A stretch of 64,000 nucleotides of DNA from contig OZ231126.1 of NCBI GenBank assembly GCA_965153355.1, forward strand, positions 109,120,001-109,184,000, written 5' to 3'. Positions 49,521-62,021 of this stretch are shown piece by piece. This stretch comes from Flaccisagitta enflata. Lineage: Eukaryota > Chaetognatha > Sagittoidea > Aphragmophora. Below the pieces are notes generated by a model, which ran no database searches, was not told the origin of the DNA, and was given only the letters and a program-made list of their open reading frames with translations. The translations under genes and the position numbers were made by a program. How positions within the stretch are numbered: the first letter of the stretch is position 1; the number at the start of each line of letters is the position of its first letter.

Positions 49521-52500
49521 AATGGTGTGGTAGTCACCTGTTTGGTGTGACGGTCGCCTGTTTGGTGTGATGGTCGCCTGTTTGGTGTAATGGTCACCTG
49601 TTTGGTGTTTGGTGTGATGGTAATGTTTGGTAATGTTTGGTGTGATGGTAATGTATGGCATGTTTATGCATAAATTTCTATGAAAAAAGGTGTGATTGTG
49701 ATAGTCGCCTATTTGGTGTGATGGTCACCTGTTTGGTGTGAACATAGTACTTTCCAAGTGTAGGGATATAGTTTGATGAAAAGTGGTGTGAATGTCGCCT
49801 GTTTGGTGTGATGGTCGCCTGTTTGGTGTATTGTATGTGTATGAATGTGTTTTAATGAAGAATGGTGTGATGGTCGCCTGCTTGATGTGATGGTGGCATT
49901 CTATAGTGAATGTATTAAAAATGGTGTGATGTTCGCCTGTTTGGTGTGATGGTCGCCTGTTTGGTGTGATGGTCACCTGTTTGGTGTGATGGTCGCCTAT
50001 TTGGTGTGATGGTTGCCTGTTTGGTGTGATGGTAGTATATTCCATGTTTATGCATGTATTTCTCTGAAAAATAGTGTGATGGTCGCCTGTTTGGTGTGAT
50101 GGTAGTATTTTCGAAGTGTATGGATATATTTTGATAAACAATGGTGTGATGGTCGCCTGTTTGGTGTGATGGTCGCCTGTTTGGTGTGATGGTCGCCTGT
50201 TTGGTGTGATGGTAGTATTTTCGAAGTGTATGGATATATTTTGATGAATAATGGCGTGATGGTCGCCTGTTTGGTGTGATGGTCGCCTGTTTGGTGTGAT
50301 GGTCACCTGTTTGGTGTGATGGTCGCCTGCTTGGTGTGATGGTCGCCTGTTTGGTGTGATGGTCGCCTGTTTGGTGTGATGGTCTCCTGTTTGGTGTGAT
50401 GGTAGTATTTTCGAAGTGTATGGATATATTTTTATGACAAATGGTGTGATGGTCGCCTGTTTGGTGTGATGGTCGCCTGTTTGGTGTGATGGTCGCCTGT
50501 TGGTGTGATGGTCGCCTGTTTGGTGTGATGGTAGTGTATTCCATGTTTATGCATGTATTTCTCTAAAAAATGGTGTGATGGTTGCCTGTTTGGTGTGATG
50601 GTCGCCTGTTTGGTGTGATGGTTGCCTGTTTGGTGTGATGGTCGCCTGTTTGGTGAGATGGTAGTATTTTCGAAGTGTATGGAAATATTTTGATGAATAA
50701 TGGTGTGATGATCGCCTGTTTGGTGTGATGGTCGCCTGTTTGGTTTGATGGTCGCCTGTTTGGTGTGATGGTTGCCTGTTTGGTGTGATGGTAGTTTATT
50801 CCATGTTTATGCATGTATTTCTCTGAAAAATGGTGTGATGGTCGCCTGTTTGGTGTGATGGTCACCTGTTTGGTGTGATGGTTGCCTGTTTGGTGTGATG
50901 GTAGTATATGCCATGTTTATGCATGCATTTCTATAAAAAATAGTGTGATGGTCGCCTGTTTGGTGTGATGGTCGCCTGTTTGGTGTGATGGTCGCCTGTT
51001 TGGTGTGATGGTCGCCTGTTTGGTGTGATGGTCGCCTGTTTGGTGTGATGGTAGTATTTTTGAAGTGTATGGATATATTTTGATAAATAATGGCGTGATG
51101 GTCGCCTGTTTGGTGTGATGGTCGCCTGTTTGTGTGATGGTCCCCTGTTTGGTGTGATGGTCGCCTGTTTGGTGTGATGGTTGCCTGTTTGGTGTGATGG
51201 TAGTTTATTCCATGTTTATGCATGTATTTCTCTTAAAAAATGGTGTGATGGTCGCCTGTTTAGTGTGATGGTCGCCTGTTTAGTGTGATGGTCGCCTGTT
51301 TGGTGTGATGGTCGCCTGTTTGGTGTGATGGTCGCCTGTTTGGTGTGATGGTTGCCTGTTTGGTGTGATGGTTGCCTGTTTGGTGTGATGGTAGTATATT
51401 CCATGTTTATGCATGTATTTCTCAAAAAAATGGTGTGATGGTCGCCTGTTTGGTGTGATGATCGCCTGTTTGGTGCGTTGGTCGCCTGTTTGGTGTGATG
51501 GTTGCCTGTTTGGTGTGATGGTCGCCTGTTTGGTGTGATGGTAGTATTTTCGAAGTGTATGGATATATTTTGATGAATAATGGTGTGATGGTCGCCTGTT
51601 TGGTGTGATGGTCGCCTGTTTGGTGTGATGGTCGCCTGTTTGGTGTGATGGTCGCCTGTTTGGTGTGATGGTCGCCTGTTTGGTGTGATGGTCTCCTGTT
51701 TGGTGTGATGGTAGTATTTTCGAAGTGTATGGATATATTTTGATGAATAATGGTGTGATGGTCGCCTGTTTGGTGTGATGGTCGCCTGTTTGGTGTGATG
51801 GTCGCCTGTTTGGTGTGATGGTCGCCTGTTTGGTGTGATGGTTGCCTGTTTGGTGTGATGGTAGTTTATTCCATGTTTATGCATGTATTTGTCTGAAAAA
51901 ATGGTGTGATGGTCGCCTGTTTGGTGTGATGGTCGCCTGTCTGGTGTGATGGTCGCCTGTTTGATGTGATGGTAGTATATTCCATGTTTATGAATGTATT
52001 TCTCTGAAAAATGGTGTGATGGTTGCCTGTTTGGTGTGATGGTCGCCTGTTTGGTGTGATGGTCGCCTGTTTGGTGTGATGGTCGCCTGTTTGGTGTGAT
52101 GGTGGTATATGCCATGTGTATGCATGTATTTCTATGAAAAATAGTGTGATAGTCGCCTGTTTGGTGTGATGGTTGCCTGTTTGGTGTGATGGTCGCCTGT
52201 TTGGTTTGATGGTTGCCTGTTTGGTGTGATGGTCGCCTGTTTGGTGTGATGGTAGTATATTCCATGTTAATGCATGTATTTCTCTAAAAAATGGTGTGAT
52301 GGTCGCCTGTTTGGTGTGATGGTCGCCTGGTTGGTGTGATGGTCGCCTATTTGGTGTGATGGTTGCCTGTTTGGTGTGACGGTCGCCTGTTTGGTGTGAT
52401 GGTAGTATTTTCGAAGTGTATGGATATATTTTGATGAATAATGGTGTGATGGTCGCCTGTTTGGTGTGATGGTCGCCTGTTTGGTGTGATGGTTGCCTGT

Positions 52501-53800
52501 TTGGTGTGATGGTCGCCTGTTTGGTGTGATGGTCGCCTGTTTGGTGTGATGGTAGTATTTTTGAAGTGTATGGATATATTTTGATGAATAATGGCGTGAT
52601 GGTCGCCTGTTTGGTGTGATAGTCGCCTGTTTGGTGTGATGGTTGCCTGTTTGGTGTGATGGTTGCCTGTTTGGTGTGATGGTAGTTTATTTCATGCTTA
52701 TGCATGTATTTCCCTGAAAAATGGCGTGATGGTCGCCTGTTTGGTGTGATGGTCGCCTGTTTGGTGTGATGGTCGCCTGTTTGATGTGTTGGTAGTATAT
52801 GCCATGTTTATGCATGTATTTCTATGAAAAATGGTGTGATAGTCGCCTGTTTGGCGTGATGGTCGCCTGTTTGGTGTGATGGTTGCCTGTTTGGTGTGAT
52901 GGTCGCCTGTTTGGTGTGATGGTCGCCTGTTTGGTGTGATGGTAGTATTTTTGAAGTGTATGGATATATTTTGATGAATAATGGCGTGATGGTCGCCTGT
53001 TTGGTGTGATAGTCGCCTGTTTGGTGTGATGGTCGCCTGTTTGGTGTGATGGTCGCCTGTTTGGTGTGATGGTTGCCTGTTTGGTGTGATGGTAGTTTAT
53101 TCCATGCTTATGCATGTATTTCTCTGAAAAATGGCGTGATGGTCGCCTGTTTGGTGTGATGGTCGCCTGTTTGGTGTGATGGTCGCCTGTTTGATGTGAT
53201 GGTAGTATATTCCATGTTTATGCATGTATTTCTCTGAAAAATGGTGTGATGGTCGCCTGTTTGGTGTGATGGTCGCCTGTTTGGTGTGATGGTCGCCTGT
53301 TTGGTGTGATGGTAGTGTATGCCATGTTTATGCATGTATTTCTCTGAAAAATGGTGTGATGGTCGCCTGTTTGGTGTGATGGTCGCCTGTTTGGTGTGAT
53401 GGTCGCCTGTTTGGTGTGATGGTAGTATATGCCATGTTTATGCATGTATTTCTATGAAAAATGGAGTGATAGTCGCCTGTTTGGTGTGGTGGTCGCCTGT
53501 TTGGTGTGATGGTAGTATTTTTGAAGTATATGGATATACTTTGATGAATAATGGTGTGATGCTCGCCTGTTTGGTGTGATGGTCGCCTGTTAGGTATATT
53601 CTTTGTGTATGGATGTGTTTTTATGAAGAATGGTGTGATGGTCGCCTGCTTGGCGTGATGGTCGCCTGTTTGGTGTGATGGTAGCATTATCTGTTTTGAT
53701 TGAATGAAAAATGGTGTGATGGTCGCCTGTTTGGTGTGATGGTAGCTCGATCAGCATGCATGAAATAACTTGAGAAATGGTGTGATGGTCGCCTGAAATG
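49521..53800 (-). repeat. 20-bp tandem array with spaced higher order, right arm
   Basis: The same units and the same two spacer types as the left arm, on the opposite strand (TGGTGTGATGGTCGCCTGTT). Order and copy number of runs differ from the left arm, so unequal exchange or slippage has continued since the arms were formed. Confidence 0.95.
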
Positions 53801-53901
53801 GGTCATTTGGTGTGTTACCAACACTAAGTCGCCTGTGTGTTGTCTTAAGATACTTTCAAAAACATTGGTGTGGAGGCTACTGGTGTGCCAAATCACCCAT
53901 G

Positions 53902-54465
53902 CTAGAATTTCCCACTCTTGACCAAACTGATGATCATCTTCAAGCCGAGAAAACTCAAAGAAATCGTGACAATGAAACTCCACGGGATATCGGCCCACGC
54001 AAACCGGTGATGGATCAGCAGCCCTGTGTCAAGATCCGTGTTGCCACTGGCAAGCTGAAAGCCAATGGTCCATACGAAACAGATGACGAAGAGTACCACC
54101 GCCTTTAACAGAAACCATCCTACGCTGTATTTTCTCGTCTCCATCTTGCAAACGCAGAGGTACATTTCACCAAGCAGAAGAATGGAAACGGCTTCCTCGT
54201 AGGATAGAAGATAATCTCGAATTATGACTATGAGCTTGTCGCGATAAGACGCGAACCACTCATTCTCTTCATCCGAATAGAAATAAGGCTGAGCGATGTC
54301 CATGGCCAGGACCAGCATCATAATCGACGATTTTATCATCAAAGAGTGACTCAGGGCTTTTTTTCTCGCCACCGCCATGAAACCGAAACAGAATGCATAC
54401 GTGGCCAGCAGTCCAAGTTTGCTGTTGTAAGTTCTCTTTTCATATCCTAAGCGAGATGGCTTCAT
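53902..54465 (-). pseudogene. Multi-span membrane protein cut off at the transposon end
   Basis: A 187-aa ORF from ATG 54465. Five hydrophobic segments can be seen: about residues 16-34, 43-62, 88-108, 115-138 and 165-185. The stop codon TAG is formed by the last coding bases plus the first base of the inverted repeat (53903), so the frame ends exactly where the giant element begins. This suggests a host gene broken by the insertion, possibly a seven-span receptor cut after span five, but no GPCR motif is clear. The sequence left of the element (8900 downward, minus) does not give an obvious continuation. No recognisable family. Confidence 0.45.
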
Positions 54466-54639
54466 GTCAGCGTTGTTGTTGTTGTTGTTGTGTCCGGAGG
54501 AATCATGTCCGGTTGTTTATTGAATTACGTTCAGCTTCACTTACAATGTAAGGAGAGGCTATGTGCCCACACATTTGGCGCAATCATCGGGCAATGTCAG
54601 ATTCCGCATCATGATGTCATATGGCCTACCCTCCCTCTA
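54466..54639. other. Upstream of the membrane-protein ORF
   Basis: Contains a short (GTT)n run at 54471-54490, 10 bp before the ATG of the ORF on the other strand. No promoter motif identified. Confidence 0.35.
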
Positions 54640-54803
54640 GCTAGCTAGCTTTATTGCTGGAATAATCCAGGAAACCCATGTAATTCCCTGTTCAAGGATT
54701 AGCCTTTCAACCTCCGTTGAAAAGACTCGCCCATGACGGGAATCGAACCTGTGACCCAGCGGATCGCAAGCCCACTCTCTACCACTGAGTCAGAGTATTC
54801 GAC
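54640..54803 (-). repeat. tRNA-derived SINE
   Basis: On the minus strand the head has an A-box-like tcagtggtagag, an anticodon arm with loop CTTGCGA (anticodon TGC, Ala-like), and a B box ggttcgattcc; the acceptor stem does not pair, so it is not a working tRNA gene. It is followed by about 90 bp of body (ttttcaacggaggttgaaagg, itself a short palindrome) and ends in a repeated agct tail (gctagctagctag). This is the layout of a tRNA-derived SINE. Confidence 0.65.
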
Positions 54804-55770
54804 ATCGGCAAAATCCATATTACATGAACCTTTATGGGGTAAAAGTGTGTATTTGCGATCACTGTCCTTCAATGTAAAGAGTCACTTGCACGCGACTAAA
54901 AACGAGGGAATTATCTCACCTCGCCCTGCCAGCCCCTGGATAGTGATATTGAAATCCGTTTTTTAAAACCTACCTTATGTTAATTCTTGAATTTCACGAA
55001 AACCACGTTTTTGAAACGATTCAATTGATTTGGATGCAAGTGATAAGAAATGTGGCCGGAAATCAAAACTTATTGCCTTTTATATTAGTTGCACTCCTCA
55101 TAACATGGTTGGAAATCAGAAACATATGACAAGCGAGCCAAAATGTACGACAAGCGGAACAATATCCCTCACCATACCCAAATCAAATGGAAGAGAACCC
55201 TGTGAATCCTCACTGACTAGTCAATACGCGCACCACTCCTAGTTTTCATATAGATATTGTTGAGTAGTAATGTTGTCCAACTTTCATAAATACGAAACTG
55301 GAAAACATTCTTTCTCAATCTAACTAAAAAGCAAACTGCTGTATGTAATCGATAAGCTTGCTACATTCTGTCAGTGGCGGAAATGCGCATTTTGTTTTGA
55401 CCCTTACAGACTAATTTACAGACCGACAGATGCACAGATAACTCCTTTTGTAGCGTTGCAAGTCTAAATTTGGAAAACCTTTGGAGATACGTAGGGATGG
55501 AATCCTTTCAGAAATGAATCAACTTAAATGTTTTGCTTTCATGGAATTAGGAAAAGTAAGGAGAAGAATAGAGATATCAAAATGCCGGTAAAGTCTTTTT
55601 TCGTTATTGATGATCATCACAATATGTGTCGTAATCTCCATGGTGTAACGTGGCGAACTGTGAAAACCGGGGGAAATTGAAAAAAAAAAAAAAGAATTTT
55701 AAATGTGTTTTTATATGATAATAATGAGATGTGTTGTTTTCTGTTTTTTTTATGGTTTTTTTCTCACATG
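54804..55770. other. Intergenic with a second dispersed repeat
   Basis: A segment at 55147-55250 shares gacaagcggaacaatatccctcac with 30108-30142 (inverted) and the 'gactagtcaatacgcgcaccactcctagtttt' segment with 33540-33585. A fragment of the GGTCGGTC family end (gcacgcgactaaaaa) is at 54889-54903. No gene seen. Confidence 0.45.
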
Positions 55771-55853
55771 TTTGTGTGTGTGTGTGTGTGTGTGCGTGTG
55801 CGTGTGCGTGTGCGTGTGCGTGTGTGTGTGTGTCAGCCTGTGTCTGTATGTGT

Positions 55854-55908
<55 letters not shown>
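55771..55908. repeat. (TG)n microsatellite with cg interruptions
   Basis: TG run with gtgtgc units (55791-55820) and a break (tcagcctgtgtctgtatgtgtctc) near 55830. Confidence 0.95.
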
Positions 55909-56028
55909 TATCATTTGATTAATAAAGATAGTTAATCATTGAATTATGTTAGTGCCGAAGGTACTACGTTGCTACGTGTATAAATATATATGTATAAACG
56001 AAAAAAACTGTTGTTAATACTGGTACCT

Positions 56029-56153
56029 TGTCATAGGCCACCCTTGTGCCTCCGTTCAACACTTTTCCATACCAGGTACCAAGTCCTTGATTTTTTTGTA
56101 TTTTCTTACCACCATCTGTTTTATTGGTTAACAAGGCCTCGTATAGGGCCATT
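56029..56153 (-). CDS. Possible first coding exon, 42 codons
   Basis: From an ATG at about 56153 the frame runs through a Lys/Gly/Thr-rich stretch to a good donor (GACAAG|GTACCA). It has no recognisable motif and its partner exons were not found. It might be the far 3' region of the polymerase gene to its right, or chance. Confidence 0.2.
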
Positions 56154-56199
56154 CTTTCCCCAATGAAAAAAAAAAAAAAACAACCAACAAACAAAAGAG

Positions 56200-56530
56200 A
56201 AAAAGAGTTTTTTTTCTTGTTTCACAATAGATTGTGTTTGTTTTTTTGACTAAGGAAAAAGAAAAAAATGAGATCATAAGGAAATGCGATGAGAGAAACA
56301 GAGTGCAGAAATAGATGTAGAATATTTTAGATATATAACTAAATGTACAAAAGAGGAGATGATAGGGGAGAATAAATACAGCATGTTAGAGTAAGTTGTA
56401 GGATTGGGGATAATAAATATTGATAGTTTGTGTTGTTTTTTAGTAAGGTTCTTATCTAGATATTGTTTGCAATTATGTTAGGGAGAAGGGATAAAGTCGT
56501 GTTAAAAGAAATAGAATGAATGAACACAAA
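56200..56530. other. Intergenic, nothing recognised
   Basis: AT-rich, with no ORF or repeat of note. Confidence 0.35.
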
Positions 56531-56532
56531 AA

Positions 56533-57082
56533 TCAATCGATAATATGCAATCTTTTGAAAAACAACGGACAGCTCAGATGGAATCGTTTGGTGGCCATTT
56601 CGTCTACTATGGCTCGTTTTGTATTGAAATCTGATAGACAGTATTTTTTACTGGTCACTAAATAGATTTTTAATTTTTGGCGTTTCAAGTATGCAATGTC
56701 AATTTTTGAGGCGGGTTGTTTGTCTTTGATAAGTCTTTTGAAGTGGGTGATGTCTAGAAACCGGGCAAAATTTTTGTTGATGCCTTTTGCCTTTACGCTC
56801 AGTTCTTTTCCCATGCCAGGTTCTAGTAGGGGGAATGTATTGTTGCTTTCGTATTTTGTCAAAATGTATTGCTGTTGTTGTTTTTGTCGTTGTTGTTGTT
56901 ATTGTTGTTGTTGTTATTGTTGTTGTTGTTGCAGTTGCTGTTGTTGCTAATAAGCGTTGCTGCTGTTGTTGTCTGCGCTGCTGCTGTTGCTGTTGCTGTT
57001 GCAGCTGTTGTTGTTGTTGCTGTTGTTGTTGTTGCTGTTGTAGTTGTTGTAATTGATTCATGAAAAAGGAAAAAGAAATTTG

Positions 57083-57138
<56 letters not shown>

Positions 57139-60100
57139 TTTTTTTTCTTGTTTTATTTATTTATTTGATGTATATCAGATCATGTACCTTCGGTGACGGA
57201 CTCATAAAGAATCGCATTAACTGGTTTCCATTTTTGTCAGTCAGAAGAAATGATGAGTAACCATGGAGAGAAATTTTAGATTGGCTTGCATTCCTTCTCT
57301 CTCTTGTTTTTCTTCATCACTGTGGTGTTCTTTTATAGCGAACAATGTTTGAAAGACTATGGATTTTTCGTTTATAGACTAGTAATCCAATACTCTGTAA
57401 AGACTTTTGAGATACGCTGTTGCAAAGCGTTTCGCGTGAATTGTGTCATGGTAATCAATGTTTGTTCCAGTTTGCAACAGATATTTCAATTCTTCGGTTT
57501 CACAATTACTTCTAATTTTTTCCAATCCCAAATGTAGGGAATCAGTATCAGTTCCTAATAGACGGACACCAGCTCCATTGTCCGAGAACTTTGCCAAACG
57601 CGAAGACAAATAAAAAAACATCCTGAATAACCAGAGTTTGGCAATTGCATACACTTTGCAGCTGTAAAAGAAATGAATTAAAATTGTCATTTTACAAAAA
57701 AATAGACCTGGATTTTAGCCTCAAGATTTACATTGCAGGCCTAAAAAAAATCATTTTTTTTTTTTTTTTTTTTTGGTTTTTTACCTGATCGGAGGTATAT
57801 TAGACTTATTTGTAATTTCTGATCCATCTCTGGTTATGATAGCCACCGTCGGTGATACAACCATACAATCCACAAATTGTACATCGTTAACATATTTGTT
57901 AAACAATTTGACAGAATTTGCAATGACGTGGGTAGTCATACGTTGAAGATTTTGATGGAACTTGCCTATAAAAAGATAAACAAGTTCTATCAGGGAGAAA
58001 AACTAGTTATAACGTATTTGTAGTTACACGGTATTTATCACTCCAATCCCACACTTTTCATCTCCCATCTTCCCGATTTCCTCCCTTCCCCTCCCCTTTT
58101 TTTTGCTATTTGTTATTGCGAGTTTCTTTATTTAGAGGTTCGTTATTGAGAGGTTTGCACCTGATAGACTGTTTCCGAGCGATTTTATAATTTTCTGCAT
58201 GACTTTTGACTTTGTTTTGTTTCGTTCGGATTGTAGGAACATCATGTATGGTCGTAGGAATGGTGCATGGGTGAACGAAATTATGTTATGAACTTTCACA
58301 ATTTTAACAGATTGATGAACGATTAAAAATAGTAAATTGTGAATGAAGTGGAAGTTTCTTCCCTTTTTTATATCGCTTATGAGTTTTGGGTTGTCATTTT
58401 TAAGATTTCTTCCTGATTCCCTCGACGATTTCCGTTGGTCATTTGTGAGGTCCAATTTTTCATCTATTTTGGTTAAAATAGGAAATTGGGCAAAATCAAA
58501 GCCAGTTCTGAGTGATTCTTTTTTATTGTAATCGACGGTGCATTCTATAAAGAGACCCGTGTCTTTTTCTGTCGCAAGATCATGGAAGAAATCTAAATCC
58601 AGAGCTTCAAGTGCTTTCACGATTCTAGTGTAAAATACACTAGGATGGTGTTCCATGTGCAAAAGGTAATTCTTATATGGAAGTAGACCCGTAAGGCAGC
58701 TACTGTACAAACCATTGAAATCAAACATCAGTTGTTGCGTGATGGATTTGGGTATATCGACTATGCAACCATTGTCGTCTTTCAAAACCTCTTGTTGATC
58801 AACCATCCCCCAAGTGGCCTCAAAAAAGCGTGCTTGAGACAACGCCAGGCCCCCGGCCAATTCTCCTTGGAAGGCTTCGTATATCAGTTTATTGCAAAAC
58901 GGTAAAAAAAGCCGTTTTCTTTTGTTTTCTGGGCTTTTTGAGTTATAAAGACTCGAAAACACTGAAAATGAGGAAATGGTGTAGGCGTGTGTGACCCACA
59001 ACTTAGTTGTCTCATGCAGCTGGGTAAAATAGAAATTGCTTGTATTGGCCAAGTATAAACTGTCTAAAATGTTGTAATACTTGAGCATAGTCGACAAATT
59101 TTCCACTTTCATGGCGTTCCACATTGATATGAAGTCTCGGTGCTGCTCTGCATTCAACCCGTCGGAATTTCTAAGTATGGATTTGAACGCTGAAGGTTCA
59201 GGCGGTTCCTTCACGCTCTCGGCGAAGCTAAAACTACTAATATACTCATAAGGCATGTCTGCCTTACTAGACAGAATGGTGGTAATGGCTTCTTCCTCAA
59301 ATCCCTGCCTTTTGCACCATCTGTAGCTGTTGGGAAATGTTTGTTTGAGAGTCAACCCTTCTTTTTCACGGACGATGTGAAGGTCCTCAATCATGGAACT
59401 GAGACTTGTGTTTGTGAATAACAAGACATCCTTGAACACCAGTTGCCTCTCGAACGGGCAAGTGGGTGTATACTCTCCTCTCAGACGCATGTCTTTCCTT
59501 TTTTCTTTACTAACTTTGCAAATGCAGTCTTTTCCATACACGCATGCAAATTTGAGTTGAAACGCATAAATTTCATTCACGGATTTGAAAATGAATTTTG
59601 TTTTGTCTTGGATAAGTGGTTTTTCAAAGACTTTGCCGTTGTTTGGATCTGTGTATTTGCATTTATAGTCAAGAGCGTGTTGAAGGACTCCTCTTGCAGC
59701 GATTAGATGATCAAAGCATTTACCATTCAAAGATAAAATGGTTAAAGGAAATTTTCTCTGATAAGTTTCGCAGCTATATGCTAAATTGCATTGCTGACAA
59801 AGTACACTTCGAAGTTTTGTGCTATTCGCCGGAAAACTGTTGTAGGATGACTCATTGTGTGTCGTGGACTGTGGTCCATCAATGTTGACATTTACCACAA
59901 ACGGACTTGATACTTGATAATGATCGTGATCCCATTGGGGCTTTATAGTCACGTAATTTCCCCTAAAATGAAAAAGATTTTACACCTTACGATAGATTTT
60001 ACCAAAAAATAAAAAATAATTTGATAGACGGACGGACCGATAAAGTTGGGTTGTAGACTTGTGTAGCACGGTATAAGAAAAAACAAGGCCGTATACACGG

Positions 60101-61872
60101 CAAGACAGTCGCAAACGGTTTGGCAGAAGCAGTTATGTGAACATCTGTCCGTCCGTTTGTGAGAATTTGTTATACTTTGATTTTTTTTTTTACCTCAGCG
60201 TTTTTTTCTTTATATAAAATGGTATTCCACAACATTGGCATTCTTTGACGCTGGAATAGTATGCTTCCAATCTTTTGTCCCTTTGGTGTTTAGGTGGAGG
60301 TGGTTTGTCAAGTTTGGTGACCTTTAGGATGTGTCTATGATGCAATACCAAGTCCTCTCTCAATTGGAGCAAAATCCTGATAAAGAAATCCTTCTCCCCT
60401 TCTACGATATTATTTTCGTTAATTCTTATAAATCTTGGTTCCCTCAACTCTTTTGGAAGTTTGTGTTCTTTATATAAGGACACGCTTGTGTAGGCAAGTG
60501 AAAGAGGAGGCAATGATTTGATCGCTGTCTTTGGGCTGTTGTCAAACAGGGCGTCAGTCTTTCCGTCGTCCATTTTGTCAACAGACGCTGCTTCAAAGTC
60601 GAAATAGAGGTTTGAGACTCATAAAATTTTTTGAGGCTTTCCAGTAGAGGCCGTTTGTCTGGAATTTATTGGTCCATTTATTGAAAACCCTCGGTTTGTG
60701 CAATATGATATTTTGTGCTTTTCGTCTTCCCGTAGCTGCGTTTCTCTGTTTATTAGTACAAATTTTTTGTTGAAAACGGAGATGGCTCATTGATTTTGTT
60801 GTGTAAAAACAAGTCCTGCAGATGTGGTTGTATCTGGAAACATTACGATTTTGGACTATGGGACCAAATTTGTTTACAACTGTTGCCAAATTTGATATCA
60901 ATAAACAGTGTGCTGTGCTTGGTGGATTGTATGGAGCCTGTCTTATCTCTTGTGAATCTAACAATAAATCAATCATAAAATATGAATCCAATTGATTTGC
61001 TTTGGGAGAAAGAGACAAAGGGTAGATTTGCCAGTTGGAGTGCTCATTGCTGATTACGTTAGAGTTTTCTAGGCGATATATGTTTAGCCCAATACCCGAG
61101 TAAGCCAAAAGAGGTTTAAACGCGTTGCTCAGTTTTTTAGGTATCGGCGACAGAGACCTTTCAAAGGCGGACACACGGCTTAAAGGTATGCCTTTACTGA
61201 AAAAAATCAATAAAAGGCTGGTAATCAATGTATTCAATTTCAGATCTAATTTTAGACCTCGACTGACGCAATGACGGCCCGCATTTGTTGTGGCACGCCA
61301 TGATTATGGCTGTTGGTAAACAGAGGTTGTCATATTCATAGGTGTCCTTAGGAAGGTATCGTGCGGGATCATGGATTTGTGATCGAAATAAATGCTTCTG
61401 GGATTTATGGAATGGATGTAGCTTTGGTAATCCTGCTATGTTGATATTGTTGACTTGATCTCGCTTAACATATCGAATGTCGTGGCAAATAATCCTAAAA
61501 AAAATTGTTTTTAAAAAATTACCATCTTTTAAACTCTCACATGGGTAACAAGATTGAAGAAGAAAAAAATTTTTTCTCATACATTTTCAGATTTAGAAAA
61601 AAAAGAATACCTGGTAACACTCCAACCACTTTCATGCTTTTCCATGCTAGCCACATCTCCTAGGAGATCGTCAAGAAACATAGAATAAATTGATTGAATA
61701 AATTCCAATTTTTCAGAAATGCCAAAACGGTGGGAAAGAAACCACGATTGGTTTCTATGGGTAGGGAGTGCAAAATGGTTGGAATGAAAAAAAAAAAGAA
61801 AAAAATCAGTTTAATGACCTGTCAAACAGCAAAAACACACACACACACACACGCACACACACACACACACAC

Positions 61873-61935
<63 letters not shown>

Positions 61936-61963
61936 GACACACACACACACACACACACCAGCT

Positions 61964-62021
<58 letters not shown>

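Larger units (their letters stand above)
48229..53903 (-). repeat. Right inverted repeat arm (uninterrupted)
   Basis: Inverted counterpart of the left arm, 5675 bp. It is shorter chiefly because its 20-bp array has fewer units. It preserves the pre-insertion sequence of the LTR element near 48810-48860. Confidence 0.85.

Noticed and set aside
54728-54803. A functional tRNA-Ala gene
   Set aside because: Acceptor strands do not pair and the T stem has a mismatch; a SINE body follows directly.
56699-57088. polyGln ORF (minus) that could be a transcription factor
   Set aside because: Imperfect GTT/GCT microsatellite between two polymerase exons; no domain on either side in that frame.
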